This document shows positions 35,993-45,257 of a DNA stretch of 64,000 nucleotides, piece after piece. Origin of the DNA: Planctomycetota bacterium (lineage in GTDB: Bacteria > Planctomycetota > UBA1135 > GCA-002748355); NCBI GenBank assembly GCA_020638795.1, contig JACKHW010000001.1, positions 1 to 64,000 of the forward strand. The letters run 5' to 3'. Below the pieces are notes generated by a model. That model did no database searches and had not been told where the DNA came from. It worked only from the letters and a program-made list of their open reading frames with translations. Both the position numbers and the translations under genes were made by a program. How positions within the stretch are numbered: position 1 is the first letter of the stretch; every line of letters starts with the position of its first letter.

Positions 35993-36033
35993 CATGAAGG
36001 CATGTGGCGTGTTCTTACGCACATACCTTCATG
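35993..36033 (+). promoter_or_regulatory. Long hairpin covering the start codon of the next gene
   Basis: Bases 35993-36011 pair with 36016-36033 around a TTCT loop. The pairing is 8 bp (CATGAAGG with CCTTCATG), one C-A mismatch, 5 bp, one bulged G at 36007, and 4 bp ending in a G-T wobble. The last three bases are the ATG at 36031. It begins 15 bases after the stop of the giant gene. It lacks a T-run, so a factor-independent terminator is unlikely. Folded in mRNA it would hide the start codon. An upstream in-frame ATG at 36004 lies inside the hairpin. Confidence 0.6.
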
Positions 36034-37047
36034 AGAACTCGAAGGTCCCTGCTGTGGCTGCTCGCGACGTCTTGCACGATCGCGGTCGCGTGCCGCGTGT
36101 CTGCACAAGCGACGTGCATTTCGTTTCCAGATGCATCGCTGACGACGGGGGTTTCGTCGACCGTTCCGTTCGGTGACAGGGACGCGAACGACAAGTTCAA
36201 GGCCAATCAATACCTGCAGTTCATCATCCCTGGCGCCATGTTCGGAACGAGCCCGATCGATCTGAGATCGATCGCATTCGTCCCGATGTCGGATCGCGAA
36301 CACGTGTTCGGTGAGCTCGCGGTCACGTTGCAGCATACGAGTCTGAGCAAGCCGACGACCAACCTCATCGCCAACGGTAGTGGCGGCAAGGGCGGATTGC
36401 GGTACCAGAGCGTCGTGATCGAGATGCAGGGCAAGGCGTGGAACCGGATCCCTCTCGACTTCCGCTTCGATCCTTCCCGTGGCAACTTGCTCGTCAGTCT
36501 GTATGCCATCAAGGCCGAGTCGATAGGCAGCGGCGACACTGGGTTTCTTTCGGATCCGAGCGTCGACAGTGTGTACGTGAATGGCTTCAACTACAGCACG
36601 GGGATCACCGGCTCGCTGCACAAGGGCGCACCCAAAGTGCAATTCTGTGTCGATGCGCCGGTCAAGGTGCACTTTCTCGACTCGGGTTGCCGAGGTAGCA
36701 ATGCCAAGACGCCGCGTTTGAGCGTCGTTGGCGCACCGTCGCTCGGACAAAGCTTCGATGTACGACTTACGAATGCGCAGGCGGCAAGCAGCTTCGCCGT
36801 GCTGGTTTGGTCGTGGCGCAGCCTTGGTTGGACGTTGCCCGGCGGTTGTGTGCTGCGACCGCATCCCGACTTCATCAATGGCGTCGCGTTGCAGAACGGC
36901 GCGGGGTCCTTCGTTCTCGGCGTGCCCAACGACACAGCGCTGCTCAGTGGCTCGAGCCTCGTGTTCCAGTACTACGCGCATGACCCGCAGGCGAGCTCGC
37001 TCGGCTTTGCGGGTTCGACTTGGGCCGAGTTGCGCATCGGGCAGTGA
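36031..37047 (+). CDS. Secreted protein with shared Gly-rich C-terminal domain
   Basis: This is a 338-residue exported protein. ATG 36031 gives a signal peptide (RRSLLWLLATSCTIAVAC, then AQATC). Residues 40-210 are beta-rich, with a cleft-like pattern resembling planctomycete secreted proteins of unknown role. The C-terminal 120 residues (GCRGSNAKTPRLSVVGAP, FDVRLTNAQAASSFAVLVW, GVPNDTALLSGSSLVFQYY) are the repeated C-terminal domain seen also as a remnant at 12516-12831. That domain may be a surface-attachment or sorting module, an inference. The start codon lies in a strong hairpin. Confidence 0.75.
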   Translation: MRTRRSLLWLLATSCTIAVACRVSAQATCISFPDASLTTGVSSTVPFGDRDANDKFKANQYLQFIIPGAMFGTSPIDLRSIAFVPMSDREHVFGELAVTLQHTSLSKPTTNLIANGSGGKGGLRYQSVVIEMQGKAWNRIPLDFRFDPSRGNLLVSLYAIKAESIGSGDTGFLSDPSVDSVYVNGFNYSTGITGSLHKGAPKVQFCVDAPVKVHFLDSGCRGSNAKTPRLSVVGAPSLGQSFDVRLTNAQAASSFAVLVWSWRSLGWTLPGGCVLRPHPDFINGVALQNGAGSFVLGVPNDTALLSGSSLVFQYYAHDPQASSLGFAGSTWAELRIGQ

Positions 37048-37071
37048 TGCGCGTTGCGGAGCGATCGCTGT

Positions 37072-38583
37072 TCAGTCCTTCTGGATCGATACCGTGTGAC
37101 AGAGGCTTTGTGTCGGAATCGTTGTCGTCTCGAAGCGACCCGTCCGCGCGTCGAAGACATGTACGGCGGCAGGGTTGGACGCGTTTTCGACGATGCTGAC
37201 GAACACCGTCGACCCATCCGCCGTCACGTCGACGCCCGAAGGGCCGCTTCCGACCTGGAATGCGCCCGTGCCGACCGCGAAGTGCTGCACGGTCTGAAAG
37301 CGATTCGGGCTTCGAACGTCGACATCGAAGCGCGCGAGATCGCCGACGCCGCTCGCGTCCACTTGTGCGACCCAAAGGCCGCGCCCCATGCGATCGATCG
37401 CGATCTGCTCCTGGTAGAAGCCGCCGGTCGTCAGCGTTGCGATCTCGCGATCGCGTGCCGTGTCGATGACGTTGATCAGACTGCCGTTCTGGAACCCCAG
37501 GCTCGACACTGCGGTCCCCGTCTCGAGGACATAGACCGTGAGACCGTCGGGTGACATCTCGATGTAGGGCCTGGTCGCGAAGTTGAAGCTGAAGAACGAG
37601 AAGATTCCGCCGTTCGTCACCGCGATTTGCTTCTCGGTCGGATTGGCGATGCGCAGATCGAACATCAGCACGGTGCCCATCGATGGCCACTGAGTCTGAT
37701 TCTCGCCGCATGCGACGTAGAGCTTGCTCCCGTCGGGCGTGACCGCGGTGTGGAGAGGTCCGGTGAAGATCGAGCCGGTGTTGCCGGTGATGCTCGTCGT
37801 GAGTTTGCGAAGCACCGTGTGGTAAGTCGAACTCGCGGGATCCGTGTCGACGATCTCGACGCCGTCGTGAACGGGTACATAGAGCCGCTTACCGTCACGC
37901 GGCATCGACCCGCCGTAGCGAATCCCTCCCGACACGGGGATCGTCGCCAGCACTGGGATCGGCGTCTTGGTCAGGTCGTAGCACACGACGCGATTGCGCC
38001 CTGCTCCGGGTTCACAGACGTAGGCGCGAGATCGATCGGGACTGAATTCGATGTAGCCGTTTTCACTGTTCGTGAGTGTCTGCGGAACGCTGCGCGACGC
38101 AACGTCGATGACGGTCAGCGAGTTGGCGCTCTGGCGTGAGTTGCCAGCCATGGCGAGCGGAGAAAAGAGACTTGCCCGGGTCCCGTCGGTGAGAGCGAGG
38201 CCGGTACGCGCTTCGAACCACAAACCTTGGAAGTAGAGTTCGGCACCTTCGAGGCTCTTCGGAAGCGGATTCACGGTGAGGCCCCCGGCCGGCACGGGAA
38301 GGATCGAGAACGCCGGACTCAGCAGGTCGATCTTGAGCGTACCGGCGGTACCGAACGTCGTGTTGCCCGGCCCGCTACTCAGGAGCAGCGCGGACAGGAC
38401 GGTGTTGTTCGGCAAGTTGTCGAAACGAAACGTCGATGCCTTGCCAGGAATCCAGTTGTCCAGCACGAGCAGCGGGAACTCGCCGGTCGCGGCCGCGCGT
38501 CCGCCGCCGAGGTTCTCCGCATGTGCGAGCGGACCGACGGCCGCGAGAGCGATGGAACACGAGAGGGAAATTGCGATTCGCAT
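37072..38583 (-). CDS. Secreted YVTN-type beta-propeller protein
   Basis: This is a 503-residue exported protein. Residues 1-23 are a signal peptide (RIAISLSCSIALAAVGPLAH). The body is a seven-bladed-type propeller with repeated strands of the YVTN style: NSLTVIDVASRSVPQTL, FSPDRSRAYVCEPGAG, GKRLYVPVHDGVEIVDT, TPDGSKLYVACGEN, SPDGLTVYVLETGTAV, TADGSTVFVSIVENASN. ATG 38583 is chosen because it gives the signal peptide; a purine-rich GCAGG lies upstream of it on this strand. The function is unknown; such propellers usually bind partners. It is convergent with the previous gene. Confidence 0.82.
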   Translation of the reverse strand: MRIAISLSCSIALAAVGPLAHAENLGGGRAAATGEFPLLVLDNWIPGKASTFRFDNLPNNTVLSALLLSSGPGNTTFGTAGTLKIDLLSPAFSILPVPAGGLTVNPLPKSLEGAELYFQGLWFEARTGLALTDGTRASLFSPLAMAGNSRQSANSLTVIDVASRSVPQTLTNSENGYIEFSPDRSRAYVCEPGAGRNRVVCYDLTKTPIPVLATIPVSGGIRYGGSMPRDGKRLYVPVHDGVEIVDTDPASSTYHTVLRKLTTSITGNTGSIFTGPLHTAVTPDGSKLYVACGENQTQWPSMGTVLMFDLRIANPTEKQIAVTNGGIFSFFSFNFATRPYIEMSPDGLTVYVLETGTAVSSLGFQNGSLINVIDTARDREIATLTTGGFYQEQIAIDRMGRGLWVAQVDASGVGDLARFDVDVRSPNRFQTVQHFAVGTGAFQVGSGPSGVDVTADGSTVFVSIVENASNPAAVHVFDARTGRFETTTIPTQSLCHTVSIQKD

Positions 38584-38870
38584 GCGATCACCTGCAGGAG
38601 GGAGTCGAACATCGAGTGGAACGCCTCGCAGACGCGCCGAGCAGGTGAATTGCCCAAGCGGGTGGCTTCCAAGAACGCAGGCGAATCGTTGATTCGGCAA
38701 GACGATCGGAGAGCTGCTCGGGGAAGGCACCCGCCGGGTGCATGTTCGAGTTTGGTCAAAGGCTGCCAAGGCGCAAGCGTACACGCTTCGGCGCGGTGCA
38801 GGTGCGAGCGGACAGTGAGACGAGGCAATCCGCCCGCACGTCCAGGAGTGTGCGGCGGTATCGTCGTGCC

Positions 38871-39437
38871 ATGCGAAGCAGCGCCAAGGCCGTGAAGGAC
38901 TATCTCGCCGAACTGCCGGACGACCGCCGTCGAGCGATCGAGGCGATCCGAGAAGTCATCCTCGACAATCTCGACGAAGGATTCGAAGAAGGGATCCAGT
39001 ACGGGATGATCGGCTACTACGTACCGCACAGCCGCTATCCCGATGGCTATCACTGCGACCCGAAGCAGCCGGTCCCGTTCGCGAGCATCGCGTCGCAGAA
39101 GAACCACATCGGCCTCTATCTCTTCTGCATCTACACGGACGAGCTCGAGCAGAAGCGCTTCGTCGATGCCTGGAAGGCAAGTGGCAAACGCCTCGACATG
39201 GGCAAGTCGTGCGTCCGCGTGAAGAAGCTCGAAGACGTGCCGTTGGACGTCTTAGCCGACACGTTCCGCCGCATTTCCGTCGACGACTTCCTAGGCTCTT
39301 ACGAAGCGGCGATGGCGAGCACCAGCAAGCGCCCGAAGAAGGCCGCAAAGAAGCCGGCGAAGAAGCCAGCGAAGAAGCCGGCGAAGAAGCCAGCGAAGAA
39401 ATCGGCGAAAAAGGCAGCGAAGAAGACGAAGCGCTAG
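38871..39437 (+). CDS. DUF1801 protein with histone H1-like Lys/Ala/Pro tail
   Basis: This is a 188-residue protein. Residues 1-145 match the DUF1801/YdhG fold (LAELPDDRRRAIEAIREVIL, IQYGMIGYYVPHSRYP, KNHIGLYLF, KSCVRVKKLEDVPLDVLAD). Residues 150-188 are a highly basic tail of repeated KPAKK and KKSAKKAAK units, like histone H1 and HU tails. The DNA of the tail is made of 12-base repeats (39349-39410). Such tails bind DNA, so the protein may sit on the nucleoid, an inference. ATG 38871 is the start. The 287 bases between this gene and the divergent propeller gene show nothing else I can support. Confidence 0.8.
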   Translation: MRSSAKAVKDYLAELPDDRRRAIEAIREVILDNLDEGFEEGIQYGMIGYYVPHSRYPDGYHCDPKQPVPFASIASQKNHIGLYLFCIYTDELEQKRFVDAWKASGKRLDMGKSCVRVKKLEDVPLDVLADTFRRISVDDFLGSYEAAMASTSKRPKKAAKKPAKKPAKKPAKKPAKKSAKKAAKKTKR

Positions 39438-39590
39438 ATCCGTCGAACCCGCGCGAATCGTTCCAGGGTCGTTTCACGCGCGAAAGTACGGCGAAGCGCA
39501 CGCTGACCCGTTCGATTCGGTATGCACCGGGTGGTGCGCGCCCGACAGTTTTGTCGTCCAGTTTTCTTGCTGCCTGCTATGGTCCGCCGC

Positions 39591-40457
39591 ATGGGGCAAA
39601 CCGCTTTCGAGCGCATTGCTGCGCGGGTTCGAGGTGTTGGGGCACCGGTCGTGTTGGGGCTGGATCCGCGGCCGGATCGGATGCCGCCTTCGTTTCGGGA
39701 TGGTGTCGATGGCGTGCGCCGCTTCCACGCGCGACTTCTCGAGTTGGTGGGGGACCTCGTCGTGGCGGTCAAGCCGCAGATCGCGTTCTTCGAGGCGTTC
39801 GGCGAGGATGGCCTCCGTGCTTGGTCGGACACGTGTGCGCTCGTCAAGGAACGCGATCTCGTCGTCATCGGTGACGTCAAGCGTGGCGATATCGGAAGTA
39901 CGGCCGAGGCATACGCCAAGGCGCACTTTCGCTGGGCGGATATCTTGACCGTGCATCCGCTGCTCGGCGATGACTCGATCGAGCCCTTCCTGAGTCCGTG
40001 CCGCGACGAGGGAAAAGGGATCTTCTTGCTCTGCGCAACGAGCAATCCGGGGTGGAATCGATTCCAGGCGATCGAGGATCGAGAGGGCGTTCCATTGTGG
40101 GCGCGCATCGCGGAGGCGATCGAAGAGTGGAACGCGTCGTGCCCTCACCAGGCGGGTTATGGCCCGGTGGGCGCCGTTGTCGGGGCCACGCATCCCGAGA
40201 TCCTCGCGCGTGTCCGTGAGCTCGCGCCACATGCATGGCTTCTCTTACCTGGCGTCGGAGCCCAAGGCGCGACGATCGAAGAGGTGCTCGGCGCGTGTGA
40301 TGCACGAGGGCTCGGTGCGCTGGTGCCGGTTTCGCGGGGGATCGCGAGTTGTTTCGATCCCGAGGATCCGGACTGGGAGCTCAAGGTTCGTCAGGGCGCC
40401 GAGGCACTCGTAGCCGCGGCGCGGAAGCCCGTCGATGCGCATCGTTCGAAACATTGA
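39591..40457 (+). CDS. pyrF: Orotidine 5'-phosphate decarboxylase (type 2)
   Basis: This 288-residue enzyme makes UMP by decarboxylating OMP, the last step of pyrimidine synthesis. The catalytic loop is GDVKRGDIGSTAEAY with Lys97, and the substrate-side motifs VLGLDPRPD, VKPQIAFFE and VPVSRGIASCFDP fit the longer type 2 family. ATG 39591 (MGQTAFERI) is preferred over 39579. The stop at 40457 overlaps the next gene, bshC, by 23 bases, so pyrF-bshC-bshB are probably one operon. Confidence 0.93.
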   Translation: MGQTAFERIAARVRGVGAPVVLGLDPRPDRMPPSFRDGVDGVRRFHARLLELVGDLVVAVKPQIAFFEAFGEDGLRAWSDTCALVKERDLVVIGDVKRGDIGSTAEAYAKAHFRWADILTVHPLLGDDSIEPFLSPCRDEGKGIFLLCATSNPGWNRFQAIEDREGVPLWARIAEAIEEWNASCPHQAGYGPVGAVVGATHPEILARVRELAPHAWLLLPGVGAQGATIEEVLGACDARGLGALVPVSRGIASCFDPEDPDWELKVRQGAEALVAAARKPVDAHRSKH

Positions 40458-42114
40458 GTTTTCTGCGTACGGCCTCCCGTCGATCTTCACGGGTTGGATC
40501 GACGGTGCGGCGAATCTCGAGTCGTTCTTGCCTCCGCTGCCGCGGCGGATCGAGGACGTCGCTCTCGAAGCCGAGGGGCGTCGACATCGTGGCCTCGAGA
40601 TCGCCCATCGCGTAGAGGTTCTGACTGCAATTCGCGAGAGTCTCGAGGCGCGCTTCGACGACATCGCGACGCCGCTCGGCTTGCACCAAGAACAACAGCG
40701 CGCACTCGACGTCTTGAGTCGCCCGGGTGCGCTCGCGATCGTCACGGGCCAACAACCGTGCGTCTTCGGTGGCCCGCTCTTCGTGGCGCACAAGGTCGCG
40801 ACGGCTCTGCGTCTCGCGCGCGACCTGCGTGCGCACGGCGTTCCTGACGTCGTCACGATCTTCTGGAATCACGACGAGGATCACGACTGGGGTGAAGCGA
40901 ACCAGGTCGCTTTCGTCAATCCCGCACTCGACGTCCAGAGCGTGCGTCTGCGACTTCCGTCCTCGGGTCTCGCCACGGGGAGGTTCGAGGTCGCGACAGC
41001 GCTCGAACGAGCCGTTCACGAAGCGCGCGACCTGATCGTGCAGACGCCTTGGGGGCTCGAAGAACTCGACCACTTCTTGCCACGCTCCGCTCACGAGACT
41101 GTCGCGACGACGACGACGCGCATGCTCTCGCGCCACTTCGGATGTGAAGGGCTGCTCGTCCTCGAGGCGACGAGGCTGCCAGCTTCGACTCGCGCGATTC
41201 TGAGAGATTGGCACGACAACGCGGCGTCGCTTCGGCGACGCACGCAAGACACGGCGAGCGAACTGGTCGACCGCGGTCACGACGTGACCGTCGATCCCGA
41301 GCAGGCTCTGCTGCTCTCGATCGCGGAGGACGGTCGGCGTCGAGCCGTTCCCGATGGTGAACCTTGCCCGCCCACACACCTATCGAGTGCCGGTGTTCTG
41401 CTACGTTCCGTTTGGCAGGATCGATTGCTACCGACGCTCGCATACGTCGCGGGACCTGGCGAAATCGCCTACCACGCGTTGACGGGGGCACTCTACGACG
41501 CTTGCAGTGTGGTGCGCCCGCTGCTCGTGCCGCGCGCCTCGATCGTGCTCACCGACCCGAGAACGCTCGACTTGTTGGAACGCTTCGCGCTGGACGTGCC
41601 CGAGTTGCGCGACGGCGTGCCGTCGATCTTGGAGCGCGTCGTCGAACGATTCGGCGACGACGGCGAGACGAGCGGTGCACAGTCGTGTAGCAAGCTCCTG
41701 CGCGCCGAGGCGCGTGCGTTCCGAGAACGGCTCCGCGAGCTCGAGTCGACGGTCGAGGCGATCGATCGCTTCCTCGTGCATCCGTTGCACAGGATCGCGT
41801 CGAAGACGGCGGCAGAACTCGGACGGCTTGCCGACAAAGTCGAACGACAGAAGCGCAATCGCTCCGGTCGACTCCGGCAGCACGTGCGCCGTCTCTGCGC
41901 GGAGCTCGCGCCGCGCGGATCGCTACAGGAGCGAGTGCTACCGCTGCTGCCGTTCGTGGCGCGTGGAGGGAGTGCGTTCGCTCGCAAGCTCTGCGACGTC
42001 ACGAGTCCCTTCGTGACGGGGGACGACGCGATGCTCGCGAAGCCCGCACAACGGGTCGTGCTCTGGACACCCGAAGCGGAGTCTGATGCCGTAGAACCAG
42101 CGCACGATGACTGA
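40435..42114 (+). CDS. bshC: Bacillithiol biosynthesis cysteine-adding enzyme BshC
   Basis: This is a 559-residue protein of the BshC family, which joins Cys to GlcN-malate to make bacillithiol. The nucleotide-binding-like core has VTGQQPCVFGGPLFVAHKVA, close to the family signature VTGQQ-x4-GGP, then FWNHDEDHDWGEANQVAF. A C-terminal coiled segment follows (FRERLRELESTVEAIDRFL). The length is near the family value. ATG 40435 overlaps pyrF by 23 bases, and bshB follows with an 8-base overlap. The pair is good evidence that the organism makes bacillithiol or a relative. bshA is not in the window. Confidence 0.88.
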   Translation: MRIVRNIEFSAYGLPSIFTGWIDGAANLESFLPPLPRRIEDVALEAEGRRHRGLEIAHRVEVLTAIRESLEARFDDIATPLGLHQEQQRALDVLSRPGALAIVTGQQPCVFGGPLFVAHKVATALRLARDLRAHGVPDVVTIFWNHDEDHDWGEANQVAFVNPALDVQSVRLRLPSSGLATGRFEVATALERAVHEARDLIVQTPWGLEELDHFLPRSAHETVATTTTRMLSRHFGCEGLLVLEATRLPASTRAILRDWHDNAASLRRRTQDTASELVDRGHDVTVDPEQALLLSIAEDGRRRAVPDGEPCPPTHLSSAGVLLRSVWQDRLLPTLAYVAGPGEIAYHALTGALYDACSVVRPLLVPRASIVLTDPRTLDLLERFALDVPELRDGVPSILERVVERFGDDGETSGAQSCSKLLRAEARAFRERLRELESTVEAIDRFLVHPLHRIASKTAAELGRLADKVERQKRNRSGRLRQHVRRLCAELAPRGSLQERVLPLLPFVARGGSAFARKLCDVTSPFVTGDDAMLAKPAQRVVLWTPEAESDAVEPAHDD

Positions 42115-42787
42115 GTCGCTCCGCATCCTTGCATTCGGCGCGCATCCGGACGATCTCGAGACGTACGTCGGTGCTGCGCTTCTTTGCATGGCGCGACTCG
42201 GATGTTCGATGACGTTCGTGCTCGCAACCGATGGAGAAGCTGGAACGCTCCAACCGAGCGAAGGGACGCGTGTCGACGAACAGCTCGCTTCACTCGAGTG
42301 GTTTCAGCGACAGACGGGGACCCTGCCCGCGTTCCATCGACTCTGCTTCGTGGACGCCAGCTTGTCGACTTGCACGGATCTTCGTGATGCATGCAAGGCC
42401 ATGATCCGCATGCACGAGCCGCACCTCGTGATCGCGCCGAGTGAGGACGATGCACATCAGGACCATCGTGCGCTCGCGTGCGCTCTCTCCGCCGACGTGG
42501 GCGTGCACGTTCGCTGGCTGGATGCCGAAGCCGCGAGCGCGACCCACGCATTGGTGATGGACGAAGCGACGCATTGCGAGAAGCGCACTTGGATGCGCCA
42601 TCATTTGTCCCAGTTCCCTGCGCCGGACGGTTCTCGGGCACACCTGCCCAGTGGACGCGATATCGAGGAGCGCATCCTGGAACGCGACGCGGCGTGCGGT
42701 ACGCGACTCGGCCATGACTTTGCGGAGCCGATCGAAGTGTGCGCACGACTCCCCAACGCGTTGGCCGATCTCTGGAGTACTCTCTGA
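42107..42787 (+). CDS. bshB: PIG-L-family deacetylase, probable BshB
   Basis: This 226-residue zinc deacetylase of the PIG-L/LmbE family carries AHPDD (12-16) and the later metal motif DDAHQDHR. BshB removes acetate from GlcNAc-malate, giving the substrate of BshC. Family members also act on other N-acetylglucosamine conjugates, but the overlap with bshC makes BshB the best call. ATG 42107 lies inside the end of bshC. The gene ends the operon; the next gene is convergent. Confidence 0.85.
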   Translation: MTESLRILAFGAHPDDLETYVGAALLCMARLGCSMTFVLATDGEAGTLQPSEGTRVDEQLASLEWFQRQTGTLPAFHRLCFVDASLSTCTDLRDACKAMIRMHEPHLVIAPSEDDAHQDHRALACALSADVGVHVRWLDAEAASATHALVMDEATHCEKRTWMRHHLSQFPAPDGSRAHLPSGRDIEERILERDAACGTRLGHDFAEPIEVCARLPNALADLWSTL

Positions 42788-42867
42788 CGGTCGCAGAGGA
42801 CGCTCGGGAAGAATCAGCCCGAGATGGCGCATGCGTGGCCATCGGCTGCCCTTCGATCGCAACGCTG

Positions 42868-44535
42868 TCAGCGCGTTCGCAGGTCGACTTCCCTCGGGAA
42901 TCCGGAGCGAAGCTCGAGCTGACGTGTCGGGCCGAAGTCTTCTTCCGAGGGACCGCGTGCTCGGAACGACCAAGTACCCGGCAGCAGCCCGATGGAATCT
43001 CCACGGGAAGTGACTCGGAACAAACGGCACGTCTCGGTTCCGATACGCACGATCTCGACGACCGCAGTCGTTGGATTTCCTGTCGGGTCCGTGACGCGCA
43101 GTTCGACGGGGATCTTCGACTCGAGTTCGAGCTTGGCCTCGGTGTGACGTGCGGACGCCGACTCTGCTCGAGATCGGGCGAGCACGTCGCCATAGACGTC
43201 GCGCAACAGGAGCTCGTACGACCCGATCGCAAGCGGGTCGAGTTCGATGAGGCGTTCGCTGCGCAGCGGGATGACCGGAGCGTCGTCACCGTTGCCGAGA
43301 CTCAGAACCGCACGCCCCAAGTCGGTATCGTCCCCGCCTTCGATACGAACCGTGAGATGCCCGGTCTTCAGTTCGAGACGTTGGTCGCGCGATGCGGGAT
43401 TGTCATCGACGGTGATGTCGAAGGAATGCGCGAGTGCGTAGCGGCCCGCACGAACCTCGATCCTACGCGCGCCCGTCTGAATGCGATCGAAGCGCACGAC
43501 GCCACCTGGACCGATCGATCGGGATGCACTGACTGCAGGTTTCGTCGTGTCCGTGAACGGCGTGCGCAAAATCTCGCCCGTGTCCTCTTGAGCGTAGAGA
43601 ACGACTCGGCCGTCCCGGAAAGGTTGACCGTTCTTCGTGATTCGGAGCGTAAGGGCGAAGAGGCGCGGCAGCTCGATCGTGTGCCGTGTTCGTTCGCCCG
43701 GCTCGATCCGCACTGCCTCGCCGGTCAGCAACAACGCCGAGCGGTTGCGCCGATTGCCGAAGAGTCCGATCGAGACGCCTTTGTCCGCGGAGTCGGATTT
43801 CTTGAAGACGTCGGCGACGTACTCACCCGGCGACAAGTCGTCGAAGTTGGCCGGTTCGGCTTGCGTGCAGTCTTTCAGTAAGGGGGCACGCCGATTCCGG
43901 TTGTTCGGTCGCAACTGGATACGTGCTGGTTGATGGACTCCGTCGGCGTCGACGACGACGATGCTCGCAGAACCGGTGCGCTGCAGTTCGAGCGTCTCTT
44001 CGAGGTTTGCCGGCTCGGCTTCGTCGATCAGAAAGACGCGCCACTCGGGCACGTGCCCCTCGGCCTTGGCTCGCACGTCGACGAGGCGGAAGGATGCATT
44101 CCCCTCGAAGGCGCACCATCCCGCTTCGTCCGTCCTGTGGTCGAGGCTACGAGGTGGTGCATCCACCACAGGATCGAAGGAAATCGGTGTTCGCCGACGC
44201 GCATAGTGTGCGTTGTCTCGGTAGAGACGGACCTGCAAGGTCGCACCTTCGATGGCCATTCCACGATCGTCGACGACGCGGATGCGCAGCAACGTGCCAT
44301 CACCATCCGCATCTGCACGTCGTGCGGTGTCTTCGCGTGGTGCTTGCGACGGACCCGTCTCGGCGACGCGAGCACGCGCTCGCAAGTCGGCTTCGCGAGC
44401 GTCTGTCTCAACACTCGTATTCGTTTCGAGCGGGGCCGCCTGCGGAGCCGGCTGGCTCGACGTGAACAGGAACCACGCCAAACCCGAGGCGGCGACGACA
44501 GCGACCGAAGCGAGACTTAGGTTCCGAAGCCTCAT
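42868..44535 (-). CDS. Membrane-anchored protein with repeated beta-sandwich domains
   Basis: This is a 555-residue protein with one N-terminal helix (LASVAVVAASGLAWFLF, about 8-25) and a Pro/Thr/Arg-rich stalk. At least four carboxypeptidase-regulatory-like beta domains follow (LLRIRVVDDRGMAIEGATLQ, ASIVVVDADGVHQPARIQL, ALTLRITKNGQPFRDGRVVL, VELRVTDPTGNPTTAVVEIV). Each shows the pattern V-x-D/N-x-x-G-x-P/A followed by strand pairs. The function is unknown; such arrays are common on the surface of planctomycetes. It is convergent with bshB after 80 bases, and it begins 47 bases downstream of the DUF2202 gene's stop. Confidence 0.78.
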   Translation of the reverse strand: MRLRNLSLASVAVVAASGLAWFLFTSSQPAPQAAPLETNTSVETDAREADLRARARVAETGPSQAPREDTARRADADGDGTLLRIRVVDDRGMAIEGATLQVRLYRDNAHYARRRTPISFDPVVDAPPRSLDHRTDEAGWCAFEGNASFRLVDVRAKAEGHVPEWRVFLIDEAEPANLEETLELQRTGSASIVVVDADGVHQPARIQLRPNNRNRRAPLLKDCTQAEPANFDDLSPGEYVADVFKKSDSADKGVSIGLFGNRRNRSALLLTGEAVRIEPGERTRHTIELPRLFALTLRITKNGQPFRDGRVVLYAQEDTGEILRTPFTDTTKPAVSASRSIGPGGVVRFDRIQTGARRIEVRAGRYALAHSFDITVDDNPASRDQRLELKTGHLTVRIEGGDDTDLGRAVLSLGNGDDAPVIPLRSERLIELDPLAIGSYELLLRDVYGDVLARSRAESASARHTEAKLELESKIPVELRVTDPTGNPTTAVVEIVRIGTETCRLFRVTSRGDSIGLLPGTWSFRARGPSEEDFGPTRQLELRSGFPREVDLRTR

Positions 44536-44582
44536 CGTCGGTCAGGATACCCGCTTGTGGGTATCGCGTCGCCGTCGTCCAC

Positions 44583-45257
44583 TCAGAGCGGCAAGCCGTT
44601 TTCGTCGATCGCTCCGGTTTCGTGGGGGCTCAACGCGATCGACACGATACGCGATGTCGGTAGCACGATCCCGGGATAGAACAGGTTGCGGTTCGCGAGC
44701 AGTCCGTAGAACGACCGCAAGTGGTTGCGCGATCCGAGCTGCAGGTTTTGGTAGAGCGTGTCGAGGTCGCGGTTGTCGCTGCGCGCGAGCGTGTGATCGA
44801 GGTCCGCGATGTCGAGGTCTTCGATGAAGGCCCCGACGACCAACGCATGATCCTGCGATTGGATGCCGAAGAGCACGAGCACCTGGAAGAGGTGCGTGAA
44901 CTGCGCGTCCTTGAAGACACCGACTGCGTCCGACGGGTTGGGATCCGGCAACGCATAGCGATCGAGCAAGAACTTGCAGAGGTCCATGTGCGATTGCTCG
45001 GACTGCGCGATGTTACTGAACGCGGGCAGCTTCCAGAAGTCGTAGAGAACCTTGTAGACGTCGCGCGCGAGCTTCTCTTCTTGTCGCATCATGACGAGGT
45101 CGGCGGTCTCGGTGACGCTCAAGCTCTGCTTCGGCAGGCTGTTGATGTACGACGTCACCTTGCCGTTCGACTGGGCGATCGCATTGCCATGCGTCGCAGA
45201 GATCGCGAGGAGCAACGTGGCAATGGGAACGGCGAACTTGGACTTGGTCGGTGCCAT
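44583..45257 (-). CDS. DUF2202 ferritin-like protein
   Basis: This is a 224-residue exported protein. Residues 1-28 are a signal peptide (VPIATLLLAISATHGNAIAQ). The mature part is a four-helix domain of the DUF2202 type: LVMMRQEEKLARDVYKVLYD, FSNIAQSEQSHMDLCKFLLD, VVGAFIEDLDIADL and LQLGSRNHLRSFYGLL. The Glu and His pairs on helices 1 and 2 look like a ferritin-type di-iron site. ATG 45257 is preceded by GGAGGT at a normal distance, which fixes the start. The 313 bases between this gene and divergent parA hold no gene that I see; both promoters must be there. Confidence 0.82.
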   Translation of the reverse strand: MAPTKSKFAVPIATLLLAISATHGNAIAQSNGKVTSYINSLPKQSLSVTETADLVMMRQEEKLARDVYKVLYDFWKLPAFSNIAQSEQSHMDLCKFLLDRYALPDPNPSDAVGVFKDAQFTHLFQVLVLFGIQSQDHALVVGAFIEDLDIADLDHTLARSDNRDLDTLYQNLQLGSRNHLRSFYGLLANRNLFYPGIVLPTSRIVSIALSPHETGAIDENGLPL

